A DNA stretch of 64,000 nucleotides from Lophium mytilinum (taxonomy: Eukaryota; Ascomycota; Dothideomycetes; Mytilinidiales; Mytilinidiaceae): positions 930,001-994,000 of the forward strand of contig MU004183.1 of the NCBI GenBank assembly GCA_010093605.1. The letters are read 5' to 3'. Of the stretch, positions 55,315 to 64,000 are shown piece by piece. The translations under genes were made by a program, and so were the position numbers. Each line of letters opens with the position of its first letter. Position 1 is the first letter of the stretch. The notes below the pieces were generated by a model, which saw only the letters and a list, made by a program, of their open reading frames with translations, was not told the DNA's origin and searched no databases.

Positions 55315-57366
55315 TCAAAACCTAATCTTCCGCCAAATACTCTCCCCCAGCCTCAAAAAATGAATCTCAATCGTCCGCTTCTCAATACTCACCGTCGTCC
55401 GCACCTCCTTCACCCGCCACTCCTCGGGGATCTCCTTGCAGCTGCTCACCCACCCCAGCGGCGGCACGACCACCTCGATGCCCCCCTCACCGTCGCCGTC
55501 GTCCTCCATGAACCCGCTCCAGTCGCCGCTGCTCAGCCCTTCTTCGATCTTGCAAACCTCGGCCCCAACCCCCGCCGCGCCGACAGAGTCCCATACCCCT
55601 TCCCGACGTCGGCTGATTAGTAGGAGCTCGATGGCGCGCCGGCGCAGGATGGGGTCGCGGCAGCGGGTTGTGCAGAGGAAGAGGGGGACGATGGGGGAGA
55701 GTTCGAAGGAGGGGGAGAAGGAGGCGGGGCGGGTGCGAGTGCGGGGGGGTTGGGAGGGTGGGGAGTCCGGGGGAAGGGAGTTGGAGGCGTCGGAAGGAAT
55801 AGGGCGAGAGCGGGTTGGGAGTTGAGAGTGGGGAGGGGTGGTGGAGATGTCCTCGGAGGGAAATGCGGAAATGGTAGGGTTGGGAGTGGTTTCGTTAAGA
55901 TAGTCGGAGGAGGATGCAGAGTTTGTGCGGTGGGGAGTGGGTGTAGGCGCGGAAGATGCAGGAGATGCGGATGCCGAGCTGCCGGGTAGTTGGAAGGATG
56001 GGAGAGTGGCGGCGAGGTCGATGATGACTTTGAATGTTTCGAGGTGGTCGTCGTAGAGGGATTCTGTGATGGTTCCCGCGGAGATGATGAGCTGGCACAT
56101 GATACAATACATTCGAAGAAGCGTGACGCCGGCATAGGTCTTTGGGTCCTGTAAGGCTTCGGGAGGGAGACTGGAGCAGTATGCCTCGAACGATGCTGTC
56201 CACGCTAGGAACGCGAGTAGGAGCTGTGCGGAAGATTCTGCGAATTCTGGTCCGTCCATGGTGAGGCCTGGCATATTTCCGTCGGAAATGTTGGTTATCC
56301 ACATCATAGAGCGGAGGAGCTCAACAATGTCGGTACGAGCAGCTGAAGTGCTAGAGTATGCTGGAGGTATTACTGGCAGTGGTGGGCCTGAATGATGGTA
56401 TATATAAGGGGATGTGCTGTCCGAGAAGGTCATGGACTGGAAGTCGAAGCGGTGGAGCACTCCTGCAATCGCATCCTGGAAACCTACGCCGCGCGAGAGT
56501 CGGTGCCTATGCTGGTCTAGAATTTGCAAGCCGTTGCGGAGATGCATGTTCATAGATGTGTAGTTACCCACCATACTCTCGTAGCAGATGAAGATGATGC
56601 AGGCTAGGAGAACTGTTTCTACAGAAGTCTCCCCCTTTTGGTACGCTTCGAGAAGTCGATTGGAGTGCGTGACTGCGCTCATGTACTGCTTGAAACCGTA
56701 GTCGCCCGGGCTAGCTGTCAGCGTCCTCGAGTTCGCGTTGTAGATCTCATGCATGGTGCTAAGAGCTAGCACGCCGTGTTTGATGGCTGGCTCGTAGAAC
56801 ATCATCCGCAGGATTTCCTGGCTCCAGAGCTCAGAGTCGAAAAACTCAGTCCATTGAGTCAGCGTGTGGGCTTTGAAGTATGCAAATGAGCGGTTTTCGG
56901 CGGGGCTGTCGAAGAGAGTGGGCGATGGGCTTCTTGAGATACGGACTTTTGGCCCCGAGGCTCCAGTAGGGACAGAGAAGAATGATGAGTTGCGATATGC
57001 TGCAGCGGCGGCAGGCGACGACTTCCGCGTCAAGGCAGCATCTGTATAGCCCTCACATTTCCGCCCCGTTTTGGTGCACCGAAGGCAGGCGGGCTTCGTC
57101 TCGTCACACTTCACCCGGCGAATGCTGTGGGATTGGTTAGGCCAACCATAGTCGTAGAGTTTATACATGGAGAGGAGAGAGTATAGGTACCGGCAGGTGG
57201 TGCAGCCCGTCTTTACTCGTATCTTGAACTGGCGCTCGAGGGCCCGCAAACGTTCTGACTCCATGGATGGTTTATTCTTTTTGATAGCGAGCAGAGACTG
57301 GGGCAGTCGAGGTCGATATAGGGCTGGGAGAGGTGTGCCACTAACATGTCCCCCCTGGTCGAACAT
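55315..57366 (-). CDS. Zn2Cys6 transcription factor
   Basis: Fungal nuclear regulator with an N-terminal Zn2Cys6 DNA-binding cluster. Exons 57191-57366 and 55315-57124 give 661 residues. The cluster is split by the intron; after splicing it reads C-x2-C-x6-C-x6-C-x2-C-x6-C (TGCTTCR | IRRVKCDETKPACLRC and TKTGRKCEGY, residues about 55-86). The intron keeps phase and has no stop, so an unspliced reading stays open but breaks the cluster. The middle region (LYAFLKAHTL-type, here FAYFKAHTLTQWTEFFDSEL, MFYEPAIKHGVLALSTMHE, LLACIIFICYESMVGNY) is the fungal regulator domain. Residues about 440-545 are disordered and rich in S, P and T. An alternative start is ATG 57264, just before the cluster (MESERLRAL). 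Targets unknown. Confidence 0.87.
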   Translation of the reverse strand: MFDQGGHVSGTPLPALYRPRLPQSLLAIKKNKPSMESERLRALERQFKIRVKTGCTTCRYLYSLLSMYKLYDYGWPNQSHSIRRVKCDETKPACLRCTKTGRKCEGYTDAALTRKSSPAAAAAYRNSSFFSVPTGASGPKVRISRSPSPTLFDSPAENRSFAYFKAHTLTQWTEFFDSELWSQEILRMMFYEPAIKHGVLALSTMHEIYNANSRTLTASPGDYGFKQYMSAVTHSNRLLEAYQKGETSVETVLLACIIFICYESMVGNYTSMNMHLRNGLQILDQHRHRLSRGVGFQDAIAGVLHRFDFQSMTFSDSTSPYIYHHSGPPLPVIPPAYSSTSAARTDIVELLRSMMWITNISDGNMPGLTMDGPEFAESSAQLLLAFLAWTASFEAYCSSLPPEALQDPKTYAGVTLLRMYCIMCQLIISAGTITESLYDDHLETFKVIIDLAATLPSFQLPGSSASASPASSAPTPTPHRTNSASSSDYLNETTPNPTISAFPSEDISTTPPHSQLPTRSRPIPSDASNSLPPDSPPSQPPRTRTRPASFSPSFELSPIVPLFLCTTRCRDPILRRRAIELLLISRRREGVWDSVGAAGVGAEVCKIEEGLSSGDWSGFMEDDGDGEGGIEVVVPPLGWVSSCKEIPEEWRVKEVRTTVSIEKRTIEIHFLRLGESIWRKIRF

Positions 57367-57882
57367 TGTCCTGACTGGTTCACTTCGTTTAAGTACACGT
57401 TGGCTAGGGTTGAAACGGGCGAAGCTTTTGTTAGTCCACCGCTACTCTAGTGGCTTGTAGCACCTATGCAGGGTTTGTACGAGGCGTGAAATCCTCCGCC
57501 ACCCCCGTTGCTGACATGACTCTTCAGCAAACCAACAACGGTCCACGCAAGTCTAATAAGCAGTTCCACGCAACTGTTCCCCATCTCGTCTACGCACGCT
57601 TATGCTCAGCCTCGTCGTGCGTCGTGTTGGTGTTGTACACTCAACGGCCTCACCGCCGCCTGCAGAGTCATCTAAACAATATGCATCTGTTAGTATGAGC
57701 TGGCTCCTAATAGCGAGATAATGTTTGGCTGGATGGAACTGTGAGGAAAGACGAACTAAAGTAGCTGGATTCGGTACCCGCGGCTCGCGCCCCACCCACC
57801 CCCTAATCCTACCTTACGGCCGTACCAATCGTTAGTAATGCAAGCTTTCTAATAGATCAATTCGACTGTCCAACACGATAAG

Positions 57883-57986
57883 ACGTCGCAGATTCAAAGT
57901 CCATTAATGGGTAATAACAAGACGATAGGGCTGATTATCTGTGATGTGAGGTCGGCGAAGTAAACTTGCAGCCTTTTTCGGCTTCT
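57883..57986 (+). repeat. 104-bp direct repeat, copy 1
   Basis: Pairs with 58572-58675 at a fixed offset of 689 bases with no gap. Shared strings include ACAAGACGATAGGGCTGAT in near form (CAAGACGATAGGGCTGAT in both) and AAACTTGCAGC. About 83% of bases agree over the core 86. Confidence 0.85.
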
Positions 57987-58067
57987 GGACAGTGCGCTTG
58001 CCGCCTCCGCACTGAGAGTAGAAAAACATTACTGTAATTTCCGCGCATAAGCTAACTTATTCCTATA

Positions 58068-58405
58068 CAGTAAAACCTGAGTATAGTAATACGCTCGGTT
58101 GGCAGGGGTCATATTACTATACAGAGGGTATTACAGTATCCAAAAGTCACGTGTGGGTGATTTGTAAGCCCCAGCCCCCAAAACAGCGAAATTAGGGGGT
58201 GTTTAAGGGGGGTCAGAGGGGCCACAGACCACCCGCCCATACAAAAATCACCCCTGGTTAGAGTGATATTGGTGGGTGGGACCTTGTAATATTCTAGTAA
58301 GCAGGATATTACTACGCCTCATACAAATTTGTACGGTCAGCCAAAATATATTACTCTATAGAGGATATTACTATAACCTCGTATTACTATACTCAGGTTT
58401 TACTG
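58068..58405. mobile_element. MITE, Tc1/mariner-pogo (Fot1)-like
   Basis: 338 bp bounded by perfect 26-bp terminal inverted repeats (starting CAGTAAAACCTGAGTA at 58068-58093, inverted at 58380-58405) and flanked on each side by the dinucleotide TA (58066-58067 and 58406-58407), the target duplication of Tc1/mariner elements. The CAGT end fits the pogo/Fot1 group. Inside, an ATATTACTATACAGAGGGTA-like subterminal motif appears near both ends as a direct repeat. There is no transposase frame, so it is non-autonomous. Identical ends suggest it moved recently. Confidence 0.92.
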
Positions 58406-58571
58406 TAGTAGCAATTGCCCCTTAGCGAATGATAATAACAATAGCCTACTGGTATAGGACCAGCAAATACTATTACAGGTATAGCTTAGGCTCATAAGTT
58501 ACAGTCATATCCCGTGGAAACGTCGTTTTCTTAAGTCAGGGGCGGACGCGGCATGCGCACACAGCTGTGAA

Positions 58572-58675
58572 ATGTTGCAGCTTCCAAGACCATTAATAGG
58601 TCATAGCAAGACGATAGGGCTGATAAACTATAATTTGAGATCAGCAAAGGAAACTTGCAGCATCTTTGGGCTTCT
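58572..58675 (+). repeat. 104-bp direct repeat, copy 2
   Basis: Partner of 57883-57986. Compared with copy 1, six of the fifteen core differences are G to A and only one is A to G. It ends about 93 bp before the start of the small F-box-like gene, inside its presumed promoter. Confidence 0.85.
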
Positions 58676-58768
58676 ACACTCAGTAGGTTCATGGAACACG
58701 AAACCTTCAAACCACAAATGCCAGCCACCCGCAAACCTGACACCTCTCATCATCTGCCAGTCTTCTTC

Positions 58769-59598
58769 ATGTCTCATACTATCTACTCGTCCGCCGGCTC
58801 GTTGATCGGTATTAAACACCAGGACGCTGTCCAAATTCCAACATGCGCTTCTAAATCACATCCTCATCGCTCGCCTATCTAAAAGCCCATCGTCGTGTAG
58901 CGCCTTCCAGCATCAAGGGCGACGGCTCAAGCCTTCAGAAGGACCCCAACTCGGACTCTAGTTGGAACACCCCCTTTCGGCTTCTGGATCTGCCACCCGA
59001 ACTCCGCCTCCTAGTGTATTCCTACATAGTGACATGGCATTACCGCGCCGAGACCTTTGTAGAAATCAAGAAAAGATATGCGTTTATCTTAGAACGTTGC
59101 GGTGTCCGGGACTTGCTACGGAAATTTCACAAAATAACTCCACGTTACGTCGTCGAACGCGTAGTACCTCTATTCCTTATCGTCAGCCGTCAAATCAGGG
59201 CAGAAGTACTAGAAATGCTCCGGGAAACACCTTTTGAAATAAAGGATATTGAGCTAGGCGACCATTCGATGGGCCTAGGTGCATTGTTCATGGCAGGAAC
59301 TTTGCCACAGAACTTGCAAGTGTTAGACTGGATGGCCGTAAGTGGCGTCGACCAGACGATAGACGGAAAAGGCTGGCTCTACTTCGTCGGTCGCACATAT
59401 GACTGGGAAAACCAACACGAATGGAAGCGACTGGTCTTTATTGGGCGTTTCCGGATTCCCGATAATCCGTCCGAGGCCACTGTTAAGGCCCTCTTACGGC
59501 GCAAACGGTCAAAATTGCCAGTGGACCTGTTAGAACAGTTCCTAGCGGGGCGTGATTTGCCCTTGGCCTATTACAAAGTCCGGCATCTTTATCGATAG
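58769..59598 (+). CDS. Small F-box-like protein, function unknown
   Basis: Two exons, 58769-58808 and 58901-59598, encode 245 residues. After a short serine-rich start the protein has FRLLDLPPELRLLVYSYIV (about residues 39-57), a typical fungal F-box-like LPPELR motif, so a ubiquitin-ligase adaptor role is possible. The rest (RYVVERVVPLFLIVSRQIRA, EVLEMLRETPFEI, VDLLEQFLAGRDLPLAYY) is the kind of poorly conserved sequence common in small lineage-specific F-box-like genes of Dothideomycetes. The first exon (MSHTIYSSAGSLI) is inferred from matching phase and GTATTA...GTGTAG ends; without it the frame has no ATG. It sits beside a repeat/MITE island and may be a young or variable gene. Confidence 0.5.
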
Positions 59599-60835
59599 AA
59601 GTACAAGCAGACGAGATGTGAACCAGGATATACGATGCCGTCAAGACCACAGCCTGCAGGTACACGCAAAGCACACCGCTTACAGCATATCCGTCTATGT
59701 GGTACATATCAGACCTAACTGCTGGTGCTATCAGTCCTTCCTCTTGATTGGACAATGGTCGATATCAACGAGTCTCCTGCAAACTAGGACTAGCGCTCAT
59801 GGGCGAGATGCATGCTATCTTCAGGTTGAGTTCGATCTAACGATAAAACTTACGATAAAAGCAACGCCTGCCTCGGCATTGCTGTCTTCAGAGATCAGGA
59901 CGCGTCATAGATTCGAGCGGAGAAAGTTCCGTATAGTGGTGGAGTCAGGTTTTGCATGTTGTTGAACAGACGACTCTACGAATGCCATCCGCAGCTTCCG
60001 GTATCAATTGTGCTCAGTCGAAAAAGGTTACAGCATTGCCGCTATGGTCTCTCGCGTGGATCCCCCACGCTTGTGAAATATCAAACGGTGCCTGTCGTGC
60101 CCGTCCCGAGCAAGGAGGATCGGCAGTAGCCGAGAATATTTCCGGGGCGCCACAAATATGGCGGCCGCCGCGATGCCTTTATCAGTAACCCAAGCTGAGG
60201 GCGTGGCTAGCTGTAGGCCCCGAATGCGGTGGATCAGCCCCCAAGCGAGCAGTAGACAGATTCAGAGAACGCCTGGACAGTGAGTATGCTACACCATCAG
60301 CATTTGACACATCCATGAGGCTGATTTGCATGGACCTCTTGTGCAACACCCAACGCCGGGCTGTGTTGCTGCAGCACCTGTTTCAGCTTGAACAACAGGA
60401 CCAAAGGCGGCCCGACAACTGTTCCGTCGCAGGGAGACGGCATTTCCCAGGGTCTTCAGCAAACCGCATAGCGATACATGCGCAGTGGACCCCTGCTCCG
60501 CGGGCTTGGGCCCTTTCCACTTTATGCATGTGGCGTATTGACAGCTCCCCTAAACGCTCTCCGCCGTGGCTCCTTGTCGTCTACGATTGGACGTTGATTA
60601 AGAAAAGGCAGACAGATTGGCGCTAGCATAGATCCTGGAGTATCGCGGGCCGATCTGAGGATGGCGTGGTCGTCATCTTGTTTGCACACTGATATGCCCA
60701 CGTATCCACCACCTTTTTCCTACCGTTTCGCTTTTTTCAACCTCTCTTCATCACCTGTTTCCATATGTACAGCAAAATCTATCTCTTTAATCAACTAAAA
60801 TTGTAATCTAAGACTAATTTACATCACCTTCAATA
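59599..60835. other. Intergenic, no gene seen
   Basis: 1.24 kb upstream of the F-box/LRR-like gene. Short frames only. The last 120 bases are pyrimidine-rich then AT-rich, a likely leader. Confidence 0.45.
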
Positions 60836-63252
60836 ATGCGGCGATTCTTGTCATTTCATAAAAAGCCCTCTCCTTCGACAGAAGAACAAACCACAAGGCT
60901 AGTGGCCGGAATTACAAGTTCTCTCCCAACCCGACGCTTTAGTTGTGTCTATGAAGATCTGTCTCTAACATAATCTGTAGTGTGGATGCCCCGCGTCACT
61001 GTAGCACTGGACAGCTCTCAAAACGCTCTTCAGTGTCGTCTGTCGCTTCAGCGCGACCTTCTCGAGACTCGATATACTCGAAAGGGACTTTGACCACATC
61101 CTATAGCAGTGTCCAGTCCACCACGCATTACGATTTTGATACGATTCCCACCATCACGAAGACACCTTGGGAACTAGATCGTTACAAGCGGCCCTCAACG
61201 ACCCAGCGATCGAAGCCTACTGAGGGAACCTCACCGGCGACAAATTCCTTTGAAAAGCTGCCGCGGGAGATCTACGACTGTATACTGCAAGAGCTAGAAC
61301 TACTACACTTTCAGCCCGGGAAGCATGTATGCCCGTCCTGCTATTTGCGAGATGTGAGTAATCTAGCTCTGACAAGTCGCGCGTGGGATAAAGCTGCAAG
61401 AGCAAAGCTGTGAGTATCTCACTATAGTATGATATGATATACAAAATTCTAACATCTCAACAGATATCGCAATATATGGCTGCTCCCTGACGATGGAAAC
61501 CACGAAATGAAGAAGCTCAGGCTCAAGAATACTCGCCGCTTGAAACTTCTGCGCCGAACACTACGTGAAAGGACGGCTCTAGCAAGGACTGTGAAGGAGC
61601 TCAACTGCCAGAACTACCAGGAAGTCTATCGGAAAGCTGATATACTTGACAAAGGGGAAGTAGTGGACATGATTGCCTCTGTTGTAATGGCCTGTCCCCA
61701 CCTGGAGAAGTTGACAGGATTCCACGTGTCGTACAACCACAGCTTCGACCGTCTTTCGCACGCTCTATCCACTCGATACCAGCTGAAAGAGCGCATATGG
61801 CTTCTTAAGCCTCCAATTGATCCAGCAACCCCAACATCTCCAACATTCCCAAGGAACAGCGATTCGAACAGTTTATCTGACCTCTATGACCCTACCACCG
61901 ACTCAACTGAGACCTTTCTAGCCCAGCACTCCTTCTGGCCCTCGCTCACCACCCTGGTCCTCCACTCGCAGTCGTCGCCATCCGCCCCTACAATGACCTT
62001 TCGTGCCTTCATCGCAACCTTCCGCTCTCTGCCAGCTCTATCCAATCTTTCAGTTTCCTATTTCAGTGCCGCCGAGTTCTCAAACCGCACCCTAGCTGCC
62101 CTCCCTCGACTTCAATCCCTCCGCCTCGAGAAACTACCTGGTATCACTGACACAGGACTGCAGCGATACTTCGCCCAACCGGTGGCCGCTTCCATTGTCA
62201 ACTTAAGCTTGATAAACCTCCAAATCGCCGATCTCGCTGTATTGGGCAAAGTATTCGAGTATATGAGCGAGTTATCTCGCCTCACGCTATCTCAAACCCC
62301 AACACCACGCCCATCTGACGATGCGTGGCCACTGCCTGCAAGCGCAGATGCTGTGTTTCGCTCGACCAGCCTGAAATACCTGCATTGGTCGTGCCTCACG
62401 CCTCACCCACCCACCACGGTCGCGCTAGGCAAAGCGATCAAAGACGGTGACCTGCCCGCATTAAGAACCCTCCGCGCACCGACAGACGACGGGACACTAC
62501 AGGCAGTATGTGCCCCACGGGCCTCGATCGCGAGAGAAGGCGACGAGACTGCAGTGAACACGGCCGCCGCTGTCGCGGACCAACAACGCCAGAATCGCAA
62601 GCGGGCATCCATGAGCGTGCAGTCCACTATCACACTCTCGCCGATGCCAAAGTCAGCGAAGCGACGCTCTATGCTCGACTTGCGACCGTCCAGGCCGACG
62701 GAAGTGGCCGCGGATTCAAATGCACCAAAGACTACAGCACAGCTTCAGATACAGACTTCCATTGCACTCAATGCCAAGGGGAAGTGGAAGCGCGTGTCCA
62801 CCCCAGTTTTACCATCTTCCGCCTTCACGCGGCCCGAGCCTAAAACCCTAATTGCACCCCTCGCGTCTCCACCACTCCCAAAACCGAACCCTGTCTCCCT
62901 CCCCGCTGCTCGACTGGCTGCTCAGCATCGCTTGGCGGCCGCGAGAAAGTTTCCGGGTATCAAGATTATCGTCACGTCGCCCTCTGGCATCGATATCAAG
63001 ACGTGGACGATGAGGTCCTATCTAGGGCTCGTCCAAGGCCCTTGTGTTGTGCGATACTGTCTTGACCCTGACATTAAAGGTGATGGAGAGGATGTTTTGA
63101 TCACGGGTGTGGCAGAAGTAGTAGGGGGAGCGAGGGTAGGCCACGGGCGAAGACAAGGAGAAGAGCCGGTATGGGAGAGAGTGAGGGTCAGGGGATGTTT
63201 ACATCCCGGGGGGAGAGGAGGGGACCAAGTGGGTGCTAATGAGCTGTTTTGA
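60836..63252 (+). CDS. F-box protein with LRR-like region
   Basis: Probable substrate adaptor of an SCF ubiquitin ligase. Three exons, 60836-60944, 61034-61409 and 61464-63252, give 757 residues in a consistent frame. The N-terminus (MRRFLSFHKKPSPSTEE) is basic and serine-rich. The F-box lies near residues 108-165: NSFEKLPREIYDCILQELEL, CPSCYLRDVSNLALTSRAWD, KAARAKLYRNIWLL. Then come VKELNCQNYQEVYRK and HLEKLTGFHVSYNHSFDRLS, a block typical of conserved ascomycete F-box proteins, and irregular leucine-rich repeats (LPALSNLSVSYFSAAEF, LPRLQSLRLEKLPGITDTGL, SELSRLTLSQ, SLKYLHWSCL). The C-terminal 250 residues are basic/proline-rich and end in a small ordered piece (WTMRSYLGLVQGPCVVRYCL). The first splice is the least certain part: I used donor 60945 and acceptor 61033, giving LPTRRFSLSSVASARPSRDS. 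Confidence 0.8.
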
Positions 63253-63379
63253 TTCGACTCAAAGAGAGTCATATTGAAGATGAAGAGAAAAGGTCTTTCG
63301 TAATTCACAGCGCGGTGTGTCCACCCGCTCTCAAACGCCTAGATATCTATACCCAAACCCAACATCAAACGAACACCCT
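63253..63379. other. Short gap between converging genes
   Basis: 127 bp separating the stops of the F-box/LRR-like gene and the aldo-keto reductase; shared 3' UTR space. Confidence 0.5.
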
Positions 63380-64000
63380 TCACGCAGTCTGGCTTTCCTC
63401 TGGCCAGACATCATACCCAAATGTATCCTTCATATTCACAAACCGCGTCCTTCTCCCCCTGGCCACCCGCTCAATCGCCTCAAACCCCTCATCGCTTAGA
63501 TCCGCCACCTGCAAATTACTCTCGATCCGGCTCGGCGTCGCGCTTTTCGGCAGCACCACATACCCCCGCCTCAGGCCCCACGCCAGCAGACACTGCGCCA
63601 GCGTCGCCCCCTGCTTCTCCGCCGTCTCTATCAGCTCCTTATTCGTCCTAACCTTCTCCCCCGTATTCGGTACTTGATCCTGACTCCCAAGCGGGCTATA
63701 CGCCGCCGGGAGGATATTCCGCGCCAGACACCACTCCACCAACTCCCCATTTGGCAAAAACGGGTGAATCTCAATCTGATTCACCGCCGGCTTCACACGC
63801 GCATAGCTAAGAAGCTGTTCGAGCCCCTTAATCGTCCAGTTAGAGACACCAATGGCTCTGGCGAGACCAGCATCGTACAGCTCCTCCATCTTCCGCCACG
63901 TCGGCGCCGGGTCCTCCGTCAGGGGCTTGTTGATAACGTATTTCCCGTCCGCCCCGATCCTCGGCATGAAGGAGTCGCCGTCCTGCACTTTCTCGGCCGC
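63380..64000 (-). CDS. Aldo-keto reductase, 3' part (continues past the window)
   Basis: NADPH-dependent aldehyde/ketone reductase with a TIM-barrel fold; substrate unknown. The window holds the last 206 codons of an uninterrupted frame; the 5' part with the catalytic Asp-Tyr-Lys region lies outside. Visible marks: TWRKMEELYDAGLARAIGVS and NW (strand 6), AVNQIEIHPFLPNGELVEWC, AAYSPLGS (strand 7), then the cofactor-binding segment VVLPKSATPSRIESNLQVAD, and DEGFEAIERV near the end. This is the pattern of the AKR1-5 group, close to fungal glycerol dehydrogenase or GCY1/YPR1-type enzymes; the exact member cannot be told from the tail. Confidence 0.9.
   Translation of the reverse strand, partial: AAEKVQDGDSFMPRIGADGKYVINKPLTEDPAPTWRKMEELYDAGLARAIGVSNWTIKGLEQLLSYARVKPAVNQIEIHPFLPNGELVEWCLARNILPAAYSPLGSQDQVPNTGEKVRTNKELIETAEKQGATLAQCLLAWGLRRGYVVLPKSATPSRIESNLQVADLSDEGFEAIERVARGRRTRFVNMKDTFGYDVWPEESQTA

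Larger units (their letters stand above)
57367..58768. other. AT-rich repeat island between two genes
   Basis: 1.4 kb upstream of the Zn2Cys6 gene. It contains two 104-bp direct repeats and, between them, a 338-bp MITE (all listed separately). No coding frame of note. Confidence 0.7.

Noticed and set aside
57053-57200. Reading the Zn2Cys6 gene as one uninterrupted exon
   Set aside because: The frame is open, but it inserts about 22 residues into the zinc cluster; removing the GTACCT...CCACAG intron restores exact C-x2-C-x6-C spacing.
60836-61033. A 36-base intron ending at 60980 for the F-box/LRR-like gene
   Set aside because: Too short for these fungi and it leaves the wrong phase; the 89-base intron 60945-61033 keeps frame and gives a smooth protein join.

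Overview
This window looks like nuclear DNA of a filamentous ascomycete (Pezizomycotina, perhaps Dothideomycetes; the class is inference from gene style). Genes are compact and carry short introns of about 50 to 100 bases with GTAAGT/GTATGT-type donors. The proteins are typical ascomycete housekeeping and fungal-only families: Zn2Cys6 regulator, DUF6604 protein, FGGY kinase, hexose porter, HDEL-ended PDI. All intron coordinates were worked out by hand from splice consensus and reading phase; no tools were used.

Layout. Left part (1-17 kb): SAM50 (-) and UBC6 (+) are divergent. A gene-poor 4.6 kb follows, then a high-affinity hexose transporter (+), and a Cid1-type nucleotidyltransferase (-) divergent from the TFIIF large subunit (+). 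Middle (17-36 kb): a large proline/serine-rich protein with a hydrophobic tail (-), HGH1 (+), a 108-bp minisatellite, BCS1 (-), a PCI-like protein (-), a PAQR/haemolysin-III membrane protein (+), acetolactate synthase ILV2 (-) divergent from TRAPPC12 (+) with a perfect Gcn4/CpcA-type site between them, and a DUF7918-like protein (+). Right part (37-64 kb): a HAD hydrolase (+), an unknown conserved protein (-), a DUF6604 protein (-), PDI (+), a TLC-domain protein (+), an FGGY kinase (-), a secreted S10 carboxypeptidase (+) tail-to-tail with a Zn2Cys6 factor (-), a repeat/MITE-rich island with a small F-box-like gene (+), an F-box/LRR-like protein (+), and the 3' part of an aldo-keto reductase (-) cut by the window edge.

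The genes do not form one pathway. Loose themes are mitochondrial biogenesis (SAM50, BCS1, ILV2 as a matrix enzyme), the ER/secretory route (UBC6, PDI, TRAPPC12, S10 protease) and RNA/transcription (Cid1-like, TFIIF alpha, Zn2Cys6). No biosynthetic cluster, CRISPR array, rRNA or convincing tRNA was seen.

The least-explained signals are between genes. There are six tandem 108-bp units between HGH1 and BCS1, and other degenerate tandem repeats with a similar spacing of about 96-107 bp in three more gaps. A 338-bp MITE with perfect 26-bp inverted ends and a TA duplication lies between two 104-bp direct repeats that differ mainly by G-to-A changes.
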